From: Pseudomonadota bacterium
GTDB taxonomy: Bacteria; Pseudomonadota; Alphaproteobacteria; Rhizobiales; Beijerinckiaceae
Assembly: GCA_023423995.1 (NCBI GenBank)
Contig: JAFAEL010000081.1
Location: 1-47,184 of the forward strand
Length of the DNA: 47,184 bases
Direction: 5' to 3'
Shown: positions 25,559 through 34,076 of the stretch, piece after piece
Position numbering within the stretch: position 1 is the stretch's first letter
How the letters are laid out: each line of letters starts with the position of its first letter
The notes under the pieces: model-generated
The model's database searches: none
Told to the model about the DNA's origin: nothing
Seen by the model: the letters and a program-made list of their open reading frames with translations, nothing else
Position numbers and translations under genes: made by a program

Positions 25559-27481
25559 ATGTCCGTCGTGCAGCACCAGCCCGCGATCTCTGGGCGACAT
25601 GTCCTCCGGCTCGCCCTGATTGCGGTTGCGCTTGCGGGACTTGCCGGCGGGCTCGCCGCGCACTTCCTCGGCGAAAGGAGTTGGGCCGCACCGATATGGG
25701 CAGCCGGAACCGTGCCTGTCCTTCTCGCGCTGCTGGTGGAGATCGTGTCGAGCCTGCGGCGAGGCGAGCTTGGCCTCGACATCGTGGCCGCGCTCTCCAT
25801 GACGGTCGCCCTGATCTTCGGAGAAGCGCTCGCGGCCGCCGTCGTGGCGCTGATGTATGCCGGCGGGCAGGCGCTCGAAGCCTTCGCCGAGCGCCGTGCC
25901 ACCCGCAGCATGACGGCGCTGCTCGAGCGCATGCCGCGCACCGCGATGCGCTACGTGGGCGGGCAGCTCGAGACCGTGCAGATCGACGCGGTTGTTCCGG
26001 GCGATCGCCTTCTCGTGCGCCGCGGCGAGATGGTCCCCGTGGATGGCACGGTGGAGAGCGGGATCGCCGTGCTCGACCTTTCCGCCATCACCGGGGAGAC
26101 GCTGCCTGTACGGGTCGGGCCGGGGGGCTCCGTCCTCAGCGGCGCCACCAACGCCGGCGATGCCTTCGGCCTCGCGGCGTCCCTGCGGGCGGCGGACAGC
26201 ACCTATGCGGCCATTGTCGCGATGATCGAGGCGGCGCAGCGGTCGAAGGCTCCGATGGCGCGCCTCGCGGACCGCTTCGCGATAGTCTTCCTCGCTGCAA
26301 CCGTCGTCCTCGCCGGCAGCGCGTGGTTCTGGACCGGCGAGCCGACCCGCGGGCTCGCGGTGCTGGTCGTGGCCACCCCATGCCCCCTCATTCTCGCAGT
26401 GCCGGTTGCGATCGTCTGCGGGATCGCGCGCGCAGCGCGGCTCGGGATCCTGGTCAAGGGCGGGCAGGCTCTTGAGATACTCTCGCGCATCCGGACTATC
26501 GTTCTCGACAAGACCGGAACCCTGACCCACGGCGCAGCCCGGCTGGTTGGGAGCGATCCGGCCCCGGGTTGGTCAGGCCCAGACGTCTTGCGGCTTGCCG
26601 CCTCCCTCGACCAGGCATCCAGCCACATCACGGCGCAGGCGCTGGTCGCGGCCGCACAAGAGGCCGGCCTGGGGCTCTCGGCCCCCGTGGCGGTGGTCGA
26701 GAGCCCGGGGGAGGGTCTCGCGGGCGAGGTCGAGGGGCGGGCGGTCGTCGTCGGCGGGCCTGCCTTTGTTGCAAGGCGATCGGGCGCGGAGGTTGGCGGA
26801 ACCCAACCGTCCGAGCCGGGTGCAAGCAGGGTCGCCGTTGCCGTCGATGGATGCTGGGCGGGGACGCTCATCTTCGCGGATACCCTGCGGAGCGGCACAG
26901 TGCGCCTGCTGGAGGGACTCCGCAGTGTCGGGATCAGGAGGATCGTGGTGGCCTCCGGCGATCGGCGCGAGGTCGTGCAGGCCGTGACGGCAGACCTGCC
27001 GGTGGATCGCGCGGTCGGTGAACTCACTCCTGAGCAGAAGCTTGCGACAGTCGCGGCCGAGCGGAGCCATGGTCCCGTCATGATGGTCGGCGACGGCGTG
27101 AACGACGCGCCGGCGCTCGCTGCCGCCGATCTTGGGGTGGCGCTGGGCGCCAAGGGCGCGGCCGCATCGGCGCAGGCGGCGGACGTCGTCATCCTGGTGG
27201 ACGAGCTGAACCGGCTGCTGCCGGCCATTACGATCGCCCGGAATGCGAGGCATATCGCCTTGCAGAGCGTCTGGGCCGGCCTCCTGATGTCGGGGGCCGG
27301 GATGATCGCGGCAGCGTTCGGCTATCTCACGCCGGTCCAGGGTGCGCTTATCCAGGAGGGCATCGACGTCATCGTGATCCTGAATGCGTTGAGGGCGCTC
27401 AAGGGTGACGACACGGCTTCCCAGGTCGGCGCCCTTAGCCGGCCGGGTCCGGCGGAGACCTCCTCGCTCGAGCGCGGATAG
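25559..27481 (+). CDS. P1B-type metal-transporting ATPase without N-terminal metal domain
   Basis: 640 residues from the ATG at 25559 (GAGG five bases upstream); the frame is open from 25511 and ATG 25526 is an alternative. There is no N-terminal HMA domain. The actuator has ITGE at 178-181, the sixth helix has TPCP at 273-276, the phosphorylated Asp317 lies in DKTGTLT, and VGDGVNDAPALAAADLGVALG closes the P domain. The usual SEHP of P1B pumps is SSHI at 354-357, keeping His356. TPC-type pumps include Fe2+/Ni2+ exporters induced in low oxygen (family knowledge); the metal here is inferred at best. The C-terminus has no hemerythrin or metal-rich tail. Confidence 0.88.
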   Translation: MSVVQHQPAISGRHVLRLALIAVALAGLAGGLAAHFLGERSWAAPIWAAGTVPVLLALLVEIVSSLRRGELGLDIVAALSMTVALIFGEALAAAVVALMYAGGQALEAFAERRATRSMTALLERMPRTAMRYVGGQLETVQIDAVVPGDRLLVRRGEMVPVDGTVESGIAVLDLSAITGETLPVRVGPGGSVLSGATNAGDAFGLAASLRAADSTYAAIVAMIEAAQRSKAPMARLADRFAIVFLAATVVLAGSAWFWTGEPTRGLAVLVVATPCPLILAVPVAIVCGIARAARLGILVKGGQALEILSRIRTIVLDKTGTLTHGAARLVGSDPAPGWSGPDVLRLAASLDQASSHITAQALVAAAQEAGLGLSAPVAVVESPGEGLAGEVEGRAVVVGGPAFVARRSGAEVGGTQPSEPGASRVAVAVDGCWAGTLIFADTLRSGTVRLLEGLRSVGIRRIVVASGDRREVVQAVTADLPVDRAVGELTPEQKLATVAAERSHGPVMMVGDGVNDAPALAAADLGVALGAKGAAASAQAADVVILVDELNRLLPAITIARNARHIALQSVWAGLLMSGAGMIAAAFGYLTPVQGALIQEGIDVIVILNALRALKGDDTASQVGALSRPGPAETSSLERG

Positions 27482-27599
27482 CTCCTGGGGTTACAGGTCT
27501 GGGGAAGGATACTGCGGAGCCACGCCTGAGCTGCCGGAACCAAACGTCGGCCGAGTCGCTCTCCTCGAACTGGCGGGCGCATAGAGCGAGCGTGTGTGA

Positions 27600-27611
27600 T
27601 CCACATGTGGA
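27600..27611. promoter_or_regulatory. 12-bp palindrome TCCACATGTGGA upstream of SDR gene
   Basis: A perfect palindrome flanked by GTGTGA and CAC, 17 bases before the SDR start codon. It could be a repressor site over the promoter or leader. No cognate regulator is nearby. Confidence 0.35.
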
Positions 27612-27627
27612 CACGCGGAGCGCGGGC

Positions 27628-28395
27628 ATGTTCGATCCGAGACAGTTTCGACTGGACGGGGACGTCGCGCTGGTCACAGGCGCGGGAGCGGGTATCGGCC
27701 GCGGCATCGCTCTGACCTTCGGCGGCGCGGGCGCCGCCGTGGTGGTGAGCGACCTCCAGGCGGACGCTGCCGGGCGTGTCGCGGCGGAGATCAGGCAGGC
27801 CGGCGGGCAGGCCGAGGGCATCGCCTGCGATGTCACGAAGGAGGTCGACCTGCAGCATGCCGTCCGGAGGGCCGTGGACCGTTTCGGGGGGCTCACGGTT
27901 TTGGTCAACAATGCGGGCGGCGGCGGCCCGAAGCCCTTCGACATGCCCATGGAGGATTTCCGCCGGGCGTACGAGCTCAACGTGTTCTCGCTCTTCCGCC
28001 TGGCCCAGCTCGCCACGCCACACATGGCGGCGAAGGGCCGTGGCGCTATCCTCAACATCTCCTCCATGGCGGGCGAGAACCGGAACGTCCGGATGTCTTC
28101 CTACGGCTCGTCCAAGGCGGCCGTGAACCACCTGACCCGCAACATGGCCTTCGACCTCGGCCCTCAGGGCATCCGCGTGAACGCGATTGCCCCGGGCGCC
28201 ATTCGCACCGACGCTCTCGCGAGCGTGCTCACGCCCGAGGTCGAGAAGGCGATGCTGCGCCACACCCCGCTCGGGCGCCTGGGCGAGCCGGAGGACATCG
28301 CAAACGCGGCCCTCTTCCTGTGCTCCCCGGCGGCATCCTGGATCAGCGGACAGATTCTCACGGTCTCGGGCGGCGGCGTGCAGGAGCTGAACTGA
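27628..28395 (+). CDS. Short-chain dehydrogenase/reductase (7-alpha-hydroxysteroid dehydrogenase-like)
   Basis: 255-residue classical SDR: the NAD(P) loop GAGAGIGRG, LVNNAGGGG, catalytic Ser in LNISSMAGE, YGSSK with Tyr and Lys, and the C-terminal LFLCSPAASWISGQILTVSGG. The arrangement resembles 7-alpha-hydroxysteroid dehydrogenase and 3-oxoacyl reductase relatives; the substrate is unknown. The ATG at 27628 is chosen for the standard N-terminus; the frame is open to 27592, but that part covers the palindrome. It is convergent with the broken hydrolase gene. Confidence 0.88.
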   Translation: MFDPRQFRLDGDVALVTGAGAGIGRGIALTFGGAGAAVVVSDLQADAAGRVAAEIRQAGGQAEGIACDVTKEVDLQHAVRRAVDRFGGLTVLVNNAGGGGPKPFDMPMEDFRRAYELNVFSLFRLAQLATPHMAAKGRGAILNISSMAGENRNVRMSSYGSSKAAVNHLTRNMAFDLGPQGIRVNAIAPGAIRTDALASVLTPEVEKAMLRHTPLGRLGEPEDIANAALFLCSPAASWISGQILTVSGGGVQELN

Positions 28396-28442
28396 CGGCC
28401 GGACCCGTCGGGGCGACCTGGGTGTCCGTTATCGCCAGCATC

Positions 28443-29366
28443 TCAACGGAAGGCTTGTCGCGGGTGAAGCCTCGCCATGAACGCGCGGGTCAGCTGCGCC
28501 ACCTCCACGGTCTTCTCGTCGAGCGCGAAATGGCCAGCATCCAGGATGTGGAGCTCGGCCGAGGGCACGTCGCGCTTGTAGGCGTGGGCGCCCGGAACGA
28601 TGAACGAGGGATCGTAGCGGCCCCAAAGGATGAGCATCGGCGGCTTGCGCTCCCGCAGCCACGCCTGCCAGCGGGGATAGGAAGCGACGTTGTTGCGATA
28701 ATCGTAAAGCAGGGCCGCCTGGATCTCCCGCTGCCCCGGACGCGACAGGCGGGCGAACTCGTCGGTCCAGCTGTCCGGATTGTAGCGCTCCGGATGGGGA
28801 CTTGTGCCCAGGTGCCGCTGCTTCGTGCCCTCGAGCCCAACGAACGCCTCGACCTGCTCGGGGTGCCCGGAAGGATCTGCCCAGTATTTCGGGATGCCCG
28901 CCCACTTGGCGCCGAGCCCTTCCTCATAGGCATTGGCGTTCTGGATGATCATCGCCTCTACGCTCTCAGGCGCGGCAATGGCCATGCGAAAACCGACTGG
29001 CCCGCCGTAATCCTGCATGAAGAGCGTGTGGCGGACGACTCCGAGGTGCCGAAGCAAAGCGGCAATCGTCTACGCCAGCTGATCGAAGGTGTAGCGGTAG
29101 CGATCCGGCGATGGCGCGTCGCTGTGCCCGAATCCGGGATAGTCGGGCGCGATCAGGCGGTACCGGTCGGCGAGGAGGGGGATCAGGCGATCCCACATGC
29201 GCGAGGAGGAAGGATACCCGTGCAGCAGGACGATCACCGGCGCGTCCTCGGGCCCTGCTTCTCGGTAGAACAGGTCCAGGCCCTCCACCTCCACCGTTCG
29301 GTAGGCGGTCGCGGCCGTCGTGTAGGGGATCGTCGCGGCGGCTGCGCTCTTCGGTGCTGCGCCCAT
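28443..29366 (-). pseudogene. Alpha/beta hydrolase (haloalkane dehalogenase-like) interrupted by an in-frame TAG
   Basis: The whole 308-codon gene is readable in one frame, but codon 99 (29070-29072) is TAG. Before it lie the oxyanion strand [13 protein letters not shown] and [11 protein letters not shown]; after it lie the nucleophile elbow MQDYGGPVGFR (an Asp nucleophile, as in haloalkane dehalogenases), the acid strand ILWGRYDPSF and the catalytic His in LDAGHFALDEK. Sequence on both sides (FDQLA, stop, TIAALLRHLGV) is continuous with family text, so one base change is enough to explain it. The start ATG 29366 has GGAG seven bases upstream. It could be a recent nonsense mutation, a sequencing error or read-through. 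Confidence 0.82.
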
Positions 29367-29700
29367 GGCAGGACTCCGCTCCTGATGCACCTCCTCAACG
29401 CTTTGGGAGGGGATCGGGCAGGTGCATCTGGCTCGGGTTGCGCGGCCGCGTCGCGGTTCAACGGCGAGGGGAGCGCATCACGGCTGAAGCTGCTGGGAGA
29501 CGGTCACGCTCAGACGCACGGTGGGCTGGCCGACCCGACCGGCCTCGTGGCCGATCACAGGGGCCGCGGATGCGATCCGCCATCCCTTCACAAGGATGGC
29601 CGCGCTCAATGCTTTGCTGAAATCGACGTCTCGGTCTGCGTCGACGCCCTGCTGTGAAAACGGAACTCGCCCCTAAAGGGCAGCAGCGTCAATGCAGGAA
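29367..29700. other. Gene-free gap before tRNA-Met
   Basis: About 330 bases with no supported gene. Open frames here have no domain text, no ribosome binding site and no match to neighbours. No terminator with a clear T-tract or known RNA gene was recognised. Confidence 0.55.
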
Positions 29701-29777
29701 TGGTAGCGGAGGAGGGACTCGAACCCCCGACACAAGGATTATGATTCCTCTGCTCTAACCAGCTGAGCTACTCCGCC
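29701..29777 (-). tRNA. tRNA-Met (CAT), elongator
   Basis: 77 bases with encoded CCA. The acceptor is GGCGGAG/CTCCGCT (first pair G-T), discriminator A, anticodon CAT at 29743-29741 on the minus strand, and T-loop GGTTCGAGTCC. It begins with G rather than the mispaired C of initiator tRNA, so it is the elongator type. Confidence 0.95.
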
Positions 29778-29803
29778 GTCCGCGGTGAAAACCGGGAGGC
29801 GCC

Positions 29804-29832
29804 GTATAGGGACGGCCGGCGCTTCCTGTCAA
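29804..29832 (-). promoter_or_regulatory. Promoter of tRNA-Met
   Basis: On the minus strand, a perfect TTGACA (29832-29827), a 17-base spacer and CTATAC (29809-29804). Transcription would start near 29797, about 20 bases before the tRNA. It is the clearest sigma-70-type promoter in the window. Confidence 0.8.
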
Positions 29833-29917
29833 GAATGGAAGCTGCCGATTTGCCCGCCGCGGCCCGCCCGCCGCGGCTGGCGCCGTCCCTCCTCGCGCGG
29901 CACCCGTAATCGCGCTC

Positions 29918-30571
29918 CTACCGGCCCGGCATCGTGGCGATGCGCAGGGCGAAGATGCCGAAGACACCCGCAAAGGTGTAGTCGATGCCCCGCATCACGC
30001 GCGGGTGGCGCGTCAGGATGCCGATGGTGCGCTCCGCTCCGAGGACCAGCAGGGCTGCGAGCGGGGTCGAGAACACGACGAAATAGAGGCCGAGGAAGAG
30101 GAGCTGGCCGGCGGCGTTCGCGTTCCCGGGGTTCACGAATTGGGGCAGGAAGGTCACGAAGAAGAGCACGATCTTCGGGTTCGTCAGGTTGACCCCGAAG
30201 CCGAGCAGGAAGGTGCGCCAGGCCGAGAGCTCCTGCCGGCCCGTATCGCGGAGGCGGAGCGCCGAGCCATGGCGCACGGCATCCACGGCGAGCCAGAGGA
30301 GGTAGCCGGCGCCGACGATCTTCAGCACCATGAAGGCGGTCTCGGATGCGGCCAGAAGCGCCGAGACTCCGATCGCGGCCAGCACCGTGTGGATGCAGCA
30401 GCCGGCCATCGTGCCGAGCATCGCGAGAAGGCCCGCGCGGCGCCCGCCCGTGATCGTCTTCGCCAGGAAGAGGCTCATGTCCGGCCCGGGCGTGATGAAC
30501 AGCACGAAGCAGGCGAGTGTGTAGGTCGCGAGGACGCCTGGCGCCGGGACGAACTCCATGAACGAAGGCAT
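29918..30571 (-). CDS. LysE/RhtB family amino-acid exporter
   Basis: 217-residue membrane protein with about six helices. The family motif FITPGPDMSLFLAKTITGGRRAG is at the N-terminus and LLGFGVNLTNPKIVLFFVTFLPQFV in the middle, both diagnostic for LysE/RhtB. Exports amino acids or related small molecules; the substrate is unknown. It starts nine bases after the stop of the TctC-type binding protein gene on the same strand, so the two are an operon. The tRNA-Met promoter lies just past its stop. Confidence 0.92.
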   Translation of the reverse strand: MPSFMEFVPAPGVLATYTLACFVLFITPGPDMSLFLAKTITGGRRAGLLAMLGTMAGCCIHTVLAAIGVSALLAASETAFMVLKIVGAGYLLWLAVDAVRHGSALRLRDTGRQELSAWRTFLLGFGVNLTNPKIVLFFVTFLPQFVNPGNANAAGQLLFLGLYFVVFSTPLAALLVLGAERTIGILTRHPRVMRGIDYTFAGVFGIFALRIATMPGR

Positions 30572-30580
30572 GGGCGTTTC

Positions 30581-31573
30581 TCAGGGCTTCAAGGGTTCGA
30601 CCTTCGCGGCCTTGATGATCTCGGCCCAACGAGCCACGTCCTCGCGCTGGAAGGCGCTGAACGCATCGGGCTCGCGCCAGTTCAGGCTCATGCCCTGCTT
30701 GGCGATGTTCGCCTGGACCTCCGGCTTCTCCAGGGCCGCCTTGATGAGGTCCCGGTAGCGGTCGCGGATCGCCGGGGCGATGCCGGCCGGCGCGAAGATT
30801 GCGCACCAGGCATCCGCCTCCACCCCGGCGACGCCGGCGCCCGACAGCGTCGGCAGGCTCGGCAGGTGAGAGGAGGTGCGAGGCGAGGCGACCGCGAGGG
30901 CGCGCAACTCCTGCCCCTGGACCTGCCCCAGCACCGTCGGGACGGTGGCGAAGCTCATGTCCACACGCCCGCCCATCAGGTCCTGCAGCATCGGCGCCGC
31001 GCCGCGATAGGGCACGTGGACGAGGCCGATGCCTGTCTTCGCCTTGAACAGCTCCATCGTGAGGTGCGAGGCAGAGCCGAGGCCGGTTGACGCGCAGGTC
31101 AGCTCCTTGCCGCCACTCCGGGCGAGCGCGAGCAACTCCGCGACGTTCGTCGCCGCCAGATCCTTCCGCACCACCAGGAGGTGCTGCAGGTCGGCGAGGC
31201 CGCCGAGCGTCGCGAAATCCTTGACCGGGTCGTAGCCGCCGCCATCCGGCAGCAGCGAGATGTTGGTCGCGTGCGTCTGGTTGGTGGACAGGACGAGCGT
31301 GTGGCCGTCCGGCTCTGCACGCGCGACGCGGCGTGTACCGAGCGCGCCGGAGGCGCCGGGCTGGTTCTCGACGACGACCGATTGTCCGAGCGGGCCTTGG
31401 ATGCCCTCGGCCACGATCCGGGCGAGCACGTCGACGGCGCCGCCTGCCGGATAGGGCACGACGATCGTGATCGTGCGGCTCGGCGACCAGGACTGGGCCG
31501 AGGCGGGTCTGGCCATGGCGAGAGCCGCGGCCGCTCCCGCGCCTCCCGCGAGCAAGCGTCGGCGATCGATCAT
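30581..31573 (-). CDS. Tripartite tricarboxylate transporter (TctC/Bug) substrate-binding protein
   Basis: 330 residues. The N-terminus MIDRRRLLAGGAGAAAALAMARPASAQ is an export signal with a twin-Arg-like start. The mature part has ITIVVPYPAGGAVDVLARIVAEG, VVVENQPGASGALGTRRVARAEPDGHTLVL and HVPYRGAAPMLQDLMGGRVDMSF, all diagnostic of Bug proteins that bind small carboxylates in the periplasm. No TctA or TctB membrane partner is present, which is frequent for this family. AGGAGAG is about ten bases upstream of the ATG. The LysE exporter follows in the same operon. Confidence 0.92.
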   Translation of the reverse strand: MIDRRRLLAGGAGAAAALAMARPASAQSWSPSRTITIVVPYPAGGAVDVLARIVAEGIQGPLGQSVVVENQPGASGALGTRRVARAEPDGHTLVLSTNQTHATNISLLPDGGGYDPVKDFATLGGLADLQHLLVVRKDLAATNVAELLALARSGGKELTCASTGLGSASHLTMELFKAKTGIGLVHVPYRGAAPMLQDLMGGRVDMSFATVPTVLGQVQGQELRALAVASPRTSSHLPSLPTLSGAGVAGVEADAWCAIFAPAGIAPAIRDRYRDLIKAALEKPEVQANIAKQGMSLNWREPDAFSAFQREDVARWAEIIKAAKVEPLKP

Positions 31574-31694
31574 CCCATTCTCTCCTGTCCAGTCGACCGT
31601 AACCCGTGAGGCCGGCTTCCGGCGGGACCGGCCGGGGCTTAAATGAGCGCCTCGGGGCGGTCCAGCTTTTGAAGGCAGCAGGGGACATCGTGGC

Positions 31695-33452
31695 ATGCGA
31701 CAGATGCTGATCAGGCTCGCGCTCGTGCTCCCCCTGGCCGCCTGGGCATCGGGCGCCCTGGCGCAGGGAGCACCTCCGGGGATGCCTGTCCCCGGGCCTG
31801 CCACGATCCTGTCCGACAGGGCGCGGCTCCTGCCGGCGATCGCCGCCAACGGAATGGTGTCCTCGCAGGAGGCGAAGGCGACACGGATCGGCGTCGACAT
31901 CCTTCGCCGGGGCGGAAACGCGGTCGATGCAGCCGTTGCCGTCGGCTTCGCGCTCGCTGCGACGCTGCCCCGCGCCGGCAATCTCGGCGGCGGCGGCTTC
32001 ATGCTGGTTCATCTCGCCGGCCGGAACGAGACGGTCGCGATCGACTATCGGGAGACCGCGCCGGCCGCCGCAACCCGCGACATGTTCCTTGATGCGGGAG
32101 GCGAGCCGGATCCCCGAAAATCCCGTGACAGCGGGCTCTCGGTCGGCGTGCCCGGGACTGTTGCGGGCCTCGCCCTTGCCCACAAGCGCTTCGGCTCCGG
32201 CCGGTTTACGCTCGCGGACCTGATCGCGCCGGCCGAAAGCCTCGCCCGCGATGGGTTCGAGGTCGAGGACGACCTGGCGGATTCGCTGCCGGGGGCCGCC
32301 GGGCGGCTCGGACGTTTCCCGGCCACGCGCGCGGTCTTCTTCGCGGGGGACCGCCCGCTCGGCCGGGGTGAGCGCCTCGTCCAGCGGGATCTCGCGGATA
32401 CGCTGGCCACGATCGCGAAGGGCGGTCCGAAGGCGTTCTACGAGGGGGAGACTGGGTGGAGGATCGCCGATGCCGTGCGCAAAGCGGGCGGCGTGATGAC
32501 GGCGGATGATCTCGCCCGCTATGCGCCGCTCGTGCGGAAGCCGGTTCGCGGCACCTATCGGGGCTACGAGATCGTCTCGATGCCTCCGCCGAGCTCCGGT
32601 GGCGTCCATCTCATCGAGATCCTCAACACGCTCGAAGGCTTCGATCTCGCGGCTCTGGGCGGCGGCAGCGCCGAGGCGATCCATCTGATGGCCGAGGCCA
32701 TGAAGCCGGCCTATGCGGACCGCGCGGCGTGGCTGGGGGACCCCGACCGGGTGAAGATCCCCGTCTCCGGCCTTCTCTCGAAGGAGTACGCGGCGAGGCT
32801 GCGGACCCAGGTCGACCCTGCCCGGGCTCGACCTGCCGACGAGGTGGCGGCCGGCGATCCGCTGCCCTTCGAACCGGACCAGACGACCCACTTCTCCGTC
32901 GTGGACGGGCAGGGCAACGCGGTTGCCAACACCTACACCCTGAACTTTTCTTATGGGCTCGGTCTCGTGGCGGAAGGAACGGGCATCCTCCTCAACAACG
33001 AGATGGATGACTTCGCGGCGAAGCCAGGGGCGACCAATGCCTACGGCCTCGTCGGCGGGGAGGCGAACAGCGTCGCACCCGGCGCGCGCCCGCTCTCGTC
33101 CATGACGCCGACCTTCCTGTTCCGCGATGGAAGGCTGGTCATGGCGACCGGGAGCCCCGGCGGCAGCCGCATCATCACGACTGTCCTCCAGGTGATCCTC
33201 GGGTGCGTGGATTTCGGGCTGAACATCGCCGAGGCCGTGGCCGCGCCGCGCATCCACCATCAATGGCGGCCGGATGCGCTGCTGGTCGAAACCGGCCTAT
33301 CGCCCGACACGTTGCGTCTTCTGCGGGAAAAAGGGCATCGCGTGGTGGTGGGCTCGACGTCGGGATCCGCTAATTCGATCGTCGTCACGCCGGAGGGCCT
33401 GGCCGGTGCTGCCGATCCCCGGCAGCGGGGCACGCTCGCCGAAGGCTATTGA
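31695..33452 (+). CDS. ggt: Gamma-glutamyltransferase
   Basis: 585 residues with signal peptide (MRQMLIRLALVLPLAAWASGALAQ). The enzyme hydrolyses or transfers the gamma-glutamyl group of glutathione in the periplasm and is made as a proenzyme cut before a Thr. Here that Thr is Thr397 in DQTTHFSVVD. GNLGGGGFMLVH, PPPSSGGVHLIEILN and the substrate region RPLSSMTPTFLF complete the pattern. Length is standard. The LemA-type lipoprotein gene starts 12 bases after its stop, so the two may be cotranscribed, though a functional link is not known. Confidence 0.95.
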   Translation: MRQMLIRLALVLPLAAWASGALAQGAPPGMPVPGPATILSDRARLLPAIAANGMVSSQEAKATRIGVDILRRGGNAVDAAVAVGFALAATLPRAGNLGGGGFMLVHLAGRNETVAIDYRETAPAAATRDMFLDAGGEPDPRKSRDSGLSVGVPGTVAGLALAHKRFGSGRFTLADLIAPAESLARDGFEVEDDLADSLPGAAGRLGRFPATRAVFFAGDRPLGRGERLVQRDLADTLATIAKGGPKAFYEGETGWRIADAVRKAGGVMTADDLARYAPLVRKPVRGTYRGYEIVSMPPPSSGGVHLIEILNTLEGFDLAALGGGSAEAIHLMAEAMKPAYADRAAWLGDPDRVKIPVSGLLSKEYAARLRTQVDPARARPADEVAAGDPLPFEPDQTTHFSVVDGQGNAVANTYTLNFSYGLGLVAEGTGILLNNEMDDFAAKPGATNAYGLVGGEANSVAPGARPLSSMTPTFLFRDGRLVMATGSPGGSRIITTVLQVILGCVDFGLNIAEAVAAPRIHHQWRPDALLVETGLSPDTLRLLREKGHRVVVGSTSGSANSIVVTPEGLAGAADPRQRGTLAEGY

Positions 33453-33464
33453 GAAGGGAACATC

Positions 33465-34061
33465 ATGGCTGCTGCATCGGGCATTCGCATCGGCCTCCTG
33501 GCCGGGCTCCTCAGCCTCGTCCTGGCCGGCTGCGGGATCAACAATGTGCCGACCCTGCAGGAGCGCGCCAATGCGGCCTGGGGAGAGGTGCAGAACCAGT
33601 ACCAGCGGCGGGCCGACCTCATCCCGAATCTGGTCGAAACCGTCAAAGGTTATGCTCAGCAGGAGCGTGAGGTCCTGACGGAGGTCACCGAGGCCCGCGC
33701 GAAGGCGGCGAGCGTGAAGGTTGATGCCTCGACCATCACGGACCCGGCCAAGTTCAAGGAATTCCAGGACGCCCAGAACCAGCTGTCCGGCGCACTGGGG
33801 CGCCTGCTCGTCACGGTCGAGCGCTATCCGGACCTGAAGTCCAACCAGAACTTCCTGGCCCTGCAATCGCAGCTGGAGGGGACAGAGAACCGCATCGCGG
33901 TTGCGCGCCGGGACTACATCCAGACGGTGCAGGCCTACAATACGGAGCTTCGTACGATACCCGGGCGGTGGATCGCCGCCATCCTCTATCCGGACGCGAA
34001 GCCGATGGAGGTTTTCACCGCCACGCAAGGCTCGGACCGGCCGCCGCAGGTGAAGTTCTAG
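33465..34061 (+). CDS. LemA family lipoprotein
   Basis: 198 residues. LLSLVLAGCGINN carries a lipobox at Cys24, so the protein should be anchored in a membrane. NAAWGEVQNQYQRRADLIPNLVETVKGYA is the LemA hallmark, followed by long helices and FNTELRTIPGRW-type text (here YNTELRTIPGRWIA). LemA proteins form a helical bundle of uncertain role and travel with TPM-domain proteins, as seen here. AAGGGAA lies about five bases before the ATG. Confidence 0.92.
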   Translation: MAAASGIRIGLLAGLLSLVLAGCGINNVPTLQERANAAWGEVQNQYQRRADLIPNLVETVKGYAQQEREVLTEVTEARAKAASVKVDASTITDPAKFKEFQDAQNQLSGALGRLLVTVERYPDLKSNQNFLALQSQLEGTENRIAVARRDYIQTVQAYNTELRTIPGRWIAAILYPDAKPMEVFTATQGSDRPPQVKF

Positions 34062-34076
34062 CCTGCGAGCCTGGAG

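Noticed and set aside
29391..29657. Possible gene remnant or small RNA between the broken hydrolase and tRNA-Met
   Set aside because: No protein family text on either strand, and no SRP RNA, tmRNA or 6S-type signature was seen.
29829..33263. 1144-codon open frame on the minus strand across LysE, TctC and ggt
   Set aside because: It lies in another frame over three recognisable genes on both strands; long open frames are expected in DNA of this GC content.
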